Shown: in pieces, positions 5,854 to 8,149 of the stretch
How the letters are laid out: every line of letters begins with the position of its first letter
Numbering within the stretch: the stretch's first letter is position 1
Assembly (NCBI GenBank): GCA_020850785.1
Contig: JADZDZ010000151.1
Location: 1-8,149, forward strand
DNA length: 8,149 bases
Reading direction: 5' to 3'
Source of the DNA: Candidatus Sumerlaeota bacterium
Lineage (GTDB): Bacteria > Sumerlaeota > Sumerlaeia > SLMS01
Made by a program: the position numbers and the translations under genes
The notes under the pieces: generated by a model
What the model saw: only the letters and a program-made list of their open reading frames with translations
Told to the model about the DNA's origin: nothing
Database searches by the model: none

Positions 5854-7788
5854 TCAGAAGTTGGACCAGTCGCCGATTGTCGTCTGGGCGCCGCCTGCCT
5901 TGTAGTTCACAAACGCCGGGCCATGGGTGGTGGTGGTGCCATTCAGGTCCACATCCACCAGATAATACCCGCGTGTTTCGCTCACGCCCAGAGGCTTGTC
6001 ATCCGCCCAGCTATAGTTCACGCCCGACGCGCCATCAGCCTGCGCGGGAATGAATCCGACCTGCTCGCCAACGGTCGGCTGGCCGTTTGGCAGCACCGCC
6101 GCGCGGTGGATTTCGAATCCGGAGTTGTTCCACTCATTCATCGTCTTCCAGGAAACAATCACTGGCGCATCGCCGCCCGCGTGGGTGGCCTTCAATGTGA
6201 CAAGGTCGGTCGCAAGCACGGAACCAGTCGGCCCCGATGTGATCGAAAGCTGGCACAGCGGCCCGAACAGGAACGTCGCACGTGCCTGCGAGGTGTTGCC
6301 TGTCTCGTCAACATACGTCAGGCGCGTCCCGCCGTAGGTGCTGGGCGCCGTGAAGGAAGGAGCCGTCGTGACGTTTGTAAGCTGATTGTTCGCCGTTGGC
6401 GTCACACGAACACGGTAACGAAGGCTCGCCGTCGCTCCCGAAGCCACCGTACCGGGATTCCATGTGATGTCCACATTGCTTGTGGCGTCGGCCGGCTGGT
6501 TGACGTTCGCGATGCTTCCTTGGGAAACCACGGCACTGTTCCCCACGTAGTTCACGCGCGGGGTTGGAATTCGGGCGATGATCCGGTTTGTGTTGGAGAA
6601 GGTGATCGACTGAGGCGTCGGGTTCGTGATTTCCACCTGCAACTCAAGAACCGTCGTGTTGCCGTTCGTGGGCGGATTGGGCCCGCTGATCACGTTGCGG
6701 ATGAACTGCCGCGCCGTTGGCTTCAGCGGAGCGGCACCTGCGTCCGTCGGCAGATAGGTTCGGAACTTGTTCAGCGACGACCCCGGCGTGTTGGAAGGCT
6801 CATCCGTTCCAGCGGGATCCGTGGCACCACCGATCGTGTAAGCAAAATTCCCCATGTAAAGATCGGAGTAATTCGGGGTAATGCTACCGCTGTAGGTGCT
6901 CATGACCGTCGTGCGGGTCCACACCCCATACCCCTGGGCAACCGTGCCCGCCGTCTCTCCGAACGCGGGATACCCTGAAATGCCAGTCGTCGCCCACACG
7001 TTGTTGGAGGCAACACCGCTGGCCGCCGCGAATCCATTCGGCGCCGTGAAATTGATGGTGCCGACATCATCCATGTCGAAGCTTCGCGTGGAGCAACTGC
7101 ACCCCGACGTGACGTAGGGATACTCCACATAGGTGCGCGTCTTTTGCGGTGCGGTGCCGTCGCCGTTAATGCCGTACATGGCGAAGGCATCCGTATAGAC
7201 ATTCAGTTCCGTGCCGCCCGATCCCGGCGTGCCATCGTGGGCCCGCACACCAATCGCATTCACACACGCGTCGCCAGCCTGCGTGCCGATGTTGTTGACT
7301 TCCAACCGCCAATGGCCGGCCGTCGGATTGTTCAGCGTGACCACACCGGAACCATTGCGGTGAACGGTCTGCCAAGTGCCGTTCGCCGTGGCGGCGCTCA
7401 GCCCTTCATCCGTGTTTGCCTGCGCCATTGTGAGCAGGTTGCCTTGGGCAGTCCCCGCAGGGTCAAACACCTGATAGGTACAGCTATTTCCGCCAAAATT
7501 GCCTGTCAGAACCCTGTCCCGATCCAAGGGGCCTTCTGTGGCACTGTTGCCAAAATCGGCATCAAAAACCTCAACGGTCAGGTTGCTGGTGCCCGGCGGC
7601 ACTTCAATCCAGTAAATATACAGGTCATCGAAGGCGGCGCCTTGATCGTTGCTCACATAATCGCCGTACTGCCGGGGGGAACCGGGATTGTGCGGCATAT
7701 ACAACGAGGTATCGCCAGTGCTGGCGGCAAAAATCGGAGAGGCCAGCGCAATCGTTAAAATTGCCGTAAGAACGCCACTTTTTTTCAT
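5854..7788 (-). CDS. Secreted DUF11-like/Fn3-like domain protein of unknown function
   Basis: A 644-residue exported protein. MKKSGVLTAILTIALASPIFA (1-21) is a textbook signal peptide, with cleavage likely after Ala21 or Ala22. The N-terminal part (about 25-230) is probably beta-rich (DDLYIYWIEVPPGTSNLTVE, AGHWRLEVNN). It contains a CSCS cluster near residue 230 that could be disulfide-bonded. Residues about 380-463 (ELQVEITNPTPQSITF through RYRVRVTPTA) resemble the DUF11/conserved-repeat fold of bacterial surface proteins. Residues about 540-628 (VSWKTMNEWNNSGFEIHR through GYYLVDVDLNGTTTTHGPA) match a fibronectin-like domain often found at the ends of secreted bacterial proteins. The chain ends TIGDWSNF, with no LPxTG, PEP-CTERM or other sorting signal I recognise. 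The ATG at 7788 has GGAG 10 bases upstream. A role as a surface or extracellular-matrix protein is inference; no enzymatic motif is seen. Confidence 0.85.
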   Translation of the reverse strand: MKKSGVLTAILTIALASPIFAASTGDTSLYMPHNPGSPRQYGDYVSNDQGAAFDDLYIYWIEVPPGTSNLTVEVFDADFGNSATEGPLDRDRVLTGNFGGNSCTYQVFDPAGTAQGNLLTMAQANTDEGLSAATANGTWQTVHRNGSGVVTLNNPTAGHWRLEVNNIGTQAGDACVNAIGVRAHDGTPGSGGTELNVYTDAFAMYGINGDGTAPQKTRTYVEYPYVTSGCSCSTRSFDMDDVGTINFTAPNGFAAASGVASNNVWATTGISGYPAFGETAGTVAQGYGVWTRTTVMSTYSGSITPNYSDLYMGNFAYTIGGATDPAGTDEPSNTPGSSLNKFRTYLPTDAGAAPLKPTARQFIRNVISGPNPPTNGNTTVLELQVEITNPTPQSITFSNTNRIIARIPTPRVNYVGNSAVVSQGSIANVNQPADATSNVDITWNPGTVASGATASLRYRVRVTPTANNQLTNVTTAPSFTAPSTYGGTRLTYVDETGNTSQARATFLFGPLCQLSITSGPTGSVLATDLVTLKATHAGGDAPVIVSWKTMNEWNNSGFEIHRAAVLPNGQPTVGEQVGFIPAQADGASGVNYSWADDKPLGVSETRGYYLVDVDLNGTTTTHGPAFVNYKAGGAQTTIGDWSNF

Positions 7789-7796
7789 GGGAAAAG

Positions 7797-7854
7797 AGCT
7801 CCAAATATTGGAAACGTCGGGTGTTCCTACGTTCCATGCATGAGGGTCGGAGCT
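7797..7854 (-). promoter_or_regulatory. Candidate structured leader able to mask the Shine-Dalgarno site
   Basis: On the - strand the SD region GGAGCT (7802-7797), eight bases before the ATG at 7788, is exactly complementary to AGCTCC (7854-7849). The pairing can extend by one G-U and one A-U pair. Between the arms lies a second foldable pair, GGAACGT with ACGTTTCC (one bulged base). A small hairpin CCAA-TAT-TTGG also covers the first two bases of the SD. This would let the leader RNA hide the ribosome site. It matches no riboswitch family that I recognise, and chance pairing is possible. Confidence 0.35.
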
Positions 7855-7868
7855 ACTTCTACCAATAT

Positions 7869-7891
7869 GATTCCCCCGTGCAATGGGAATC
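7869..7891. repeat. Short inverted repeat GATTCCC/GGGAATC
   Basis: A perfect 7-bp inverted repeat with a nine-base loop, 81 bases upstream of the secreted protein's ATG. It has no T-rich tail on the - strand, so it is not an obvious terminator. It may be an operator or part of the leader, but nothing else supports a function. Confidence 0.4.
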
Positions 7892-7934
7892 TGAGTAAAA
7901 AATCAGGGTTGTCGGAAGGAAGAAACGGAGTGTT

Positions 7935-8003
7935 TTACTGAAACCTGATCCAGTCACCCGCTGCGGGCGGTCCAAGGAAGCGCCGGCTGTCTCTGATGGG
8001 GGA
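7935..8003 (-). pseudogene. Possible C-terminal remnant of a second secreted protein gene
   Basis: On the - strand a frame ends in a TAA at 7937-7935 and reads SRRFLGPPAAGDWIRFQ before it. The tail GDWIRFQ resembles the end of the downstream secreted protein (GDWSNF, then stop). The frame stays open only to a TAG at 8123-8121. It has no ATG, and its upstream part runs through repeat copy B. It could be the leftover 3' end of a duplicated gene whose body was lost, or a coincidence. The 5' boundary given here is arbitrary. Confidence 0.25.
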
Positions 8004-8017
8004 CCTTATGGCATTTT

Positions 8018-8040
8018 TCAAAATGACGTGGCCATTTTGA
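8018..8040. repeat. Short inverted repeat TCAAAATG/CATTTTGA
   Basis: A perfect 8-bp, AT-rich inverted repeat with a seven-base loop. A run of six T lies 13 bases further on the + strand, too distant for a typical terminator. Its function is unknown. Confidence 0.4.
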
Positions 8041-8061
8041 GGGTTGATCGCGCTTTTTTCA

Positions 8062-8086
8062 GTGGCGCGGGCGTCCCGCCCGCGCA
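8062..8086. repeat. Dispersed GC-rich palindromic repeat, copy B
   Basis: The core is the same as copy A apart from two transitions. Here the palindrome is perfect: nine bases (8065-8073) pair with 8077-8085 around a three-base loop TCC. It is preceded by CTTTTTTCA and followed by AATCTCTGGTTGGCTACGAA, whose GGCTACGA part parallels copy A. The recurrence within one window suggests a family present many times in the genome. Confidence 0.75.
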
Positions 8087-8149
8087 ATCTCTGGTTGGCT
8101 ACGAAATTTCGGAAAATGCTCTAATCGGAATGGGAAGGCAAAAATGGTG

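Larger units (their letters stand above)
7789..8149. other. Region without a convincing complete gene
   Basis: 361 bases upstream of the secreted protein gene. No reading frame of useful length with a start codon is present on either strand. It contains the candidate leader fold (7797-7854), a 7-bp inverted repeat (7869-7891), a possible C-terminal gene remnant on the - strand (7935-8003), an 8-bp inverted repeat (8018-8040), and repeat copy B with its T-rich flank. The promoter of the secreted protein gene should lie here, but I find no convincing -35/-10 pair. Confidence 0.7.

Noticed and set aside
5230..6978. Long open frame (582 codons) on the + strand
   Set aside because: It runs antisense across two well-supported - strand genes and the terminator between them. 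Its translation is rich in Arg, His and Ala with no domain motif, as expected for a shadow of GC-biased codons.
7789..7930. Known riboswitch (c-di-GMP, glutamine or preQ1 type) in the leader of the secreted protein gene
   Set aside because: Some short matches to conserved words occur, but no full consensus core could be laid out; only generic pairings are visible.
8054..8086. Repeat copy B as a Rho-independent terminator
   Set aside because: The T-run comes before the hairpin on the + strand, and on the - strand the hairpin is followed by A-rich sequence, so neither direction gives hairpin plus U-tail.

Overview
The window carries five protein-coding genes. Two are on the + strand (the first cut by the window edge) and three on the - strand, plus one non-coding end region. 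The DNA is moderately GC-rich and clearly bacterial, with Shine-Dalgarno (SD) sites, ATGA coupling and Rho-independent terminators. A secreted gingipain-type (C25) peptidase, a large secreted DUF11-like protein, sugar-related cytoplasmic genes and GC-rich palindromic dispersed repeats together suggest an uncultivated or little-studied environmental Gram-negative lineage, such as Sumerlaeota/BRC1, Hydrogenedentota or the PVC group. That placement is inference only; no marker gene is present.

Layout. (1) 2-502 (+): C-terminal part of a metallo-beta-lactamase-fold hydrolase, overlapping by ATGA (2) 499-1500 (+): a Gfo/Idh/MocA-family NAD(P)-dependent oxidoreductase. (3) 1501-1580: an 80-bp convergent gap with a perfect 11-bp hairpin whose T-rich tail serves the opposing gene. 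(4) 1581-2702 (-): a UgpC/MalK/MsmX-type sugar ABC transporter ATPase with no permease beside it. (5) 2841-5774 (-): a secreted peptidase C25 homologue with the His/Cys pair present. Its first ~30 codons coincide with a dispersed palindromic repeat, so the start is doubtful. (6) 5796-5825: terminator hairpin. (7) 5854-7788 (-): a 644-residue secreted protein with a DUF11-like domain and a C-terminal fibronectin-like domain. (8) 7789-8149: no convincing complete gene. It holds the leader of gene 7 (with a possible SD-masking fold), two small inverted repeats, a possible C-terminal gene remnant, and a second copy of the palindromic repeat.

How the genes may work together. The hydrolase and oxidoreductase look translationally coupled. 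The ABC ATPase probably energises carbohydrate import through permeases encoded elsewhere. The two secreted - strand genes are adjacent and co-oriented and may form an extracellular protease/surface-protein module, but a terminator lies between them. I see no CRISPR array, tRNA, rRNA, insertion sequence, or clearly new multi-gene system. The most unusual signals are the repeat pair, one copy of which runs into the peptidase reading frame, and the structured leader and gene-end remnant upstream of the 644-residue gene.
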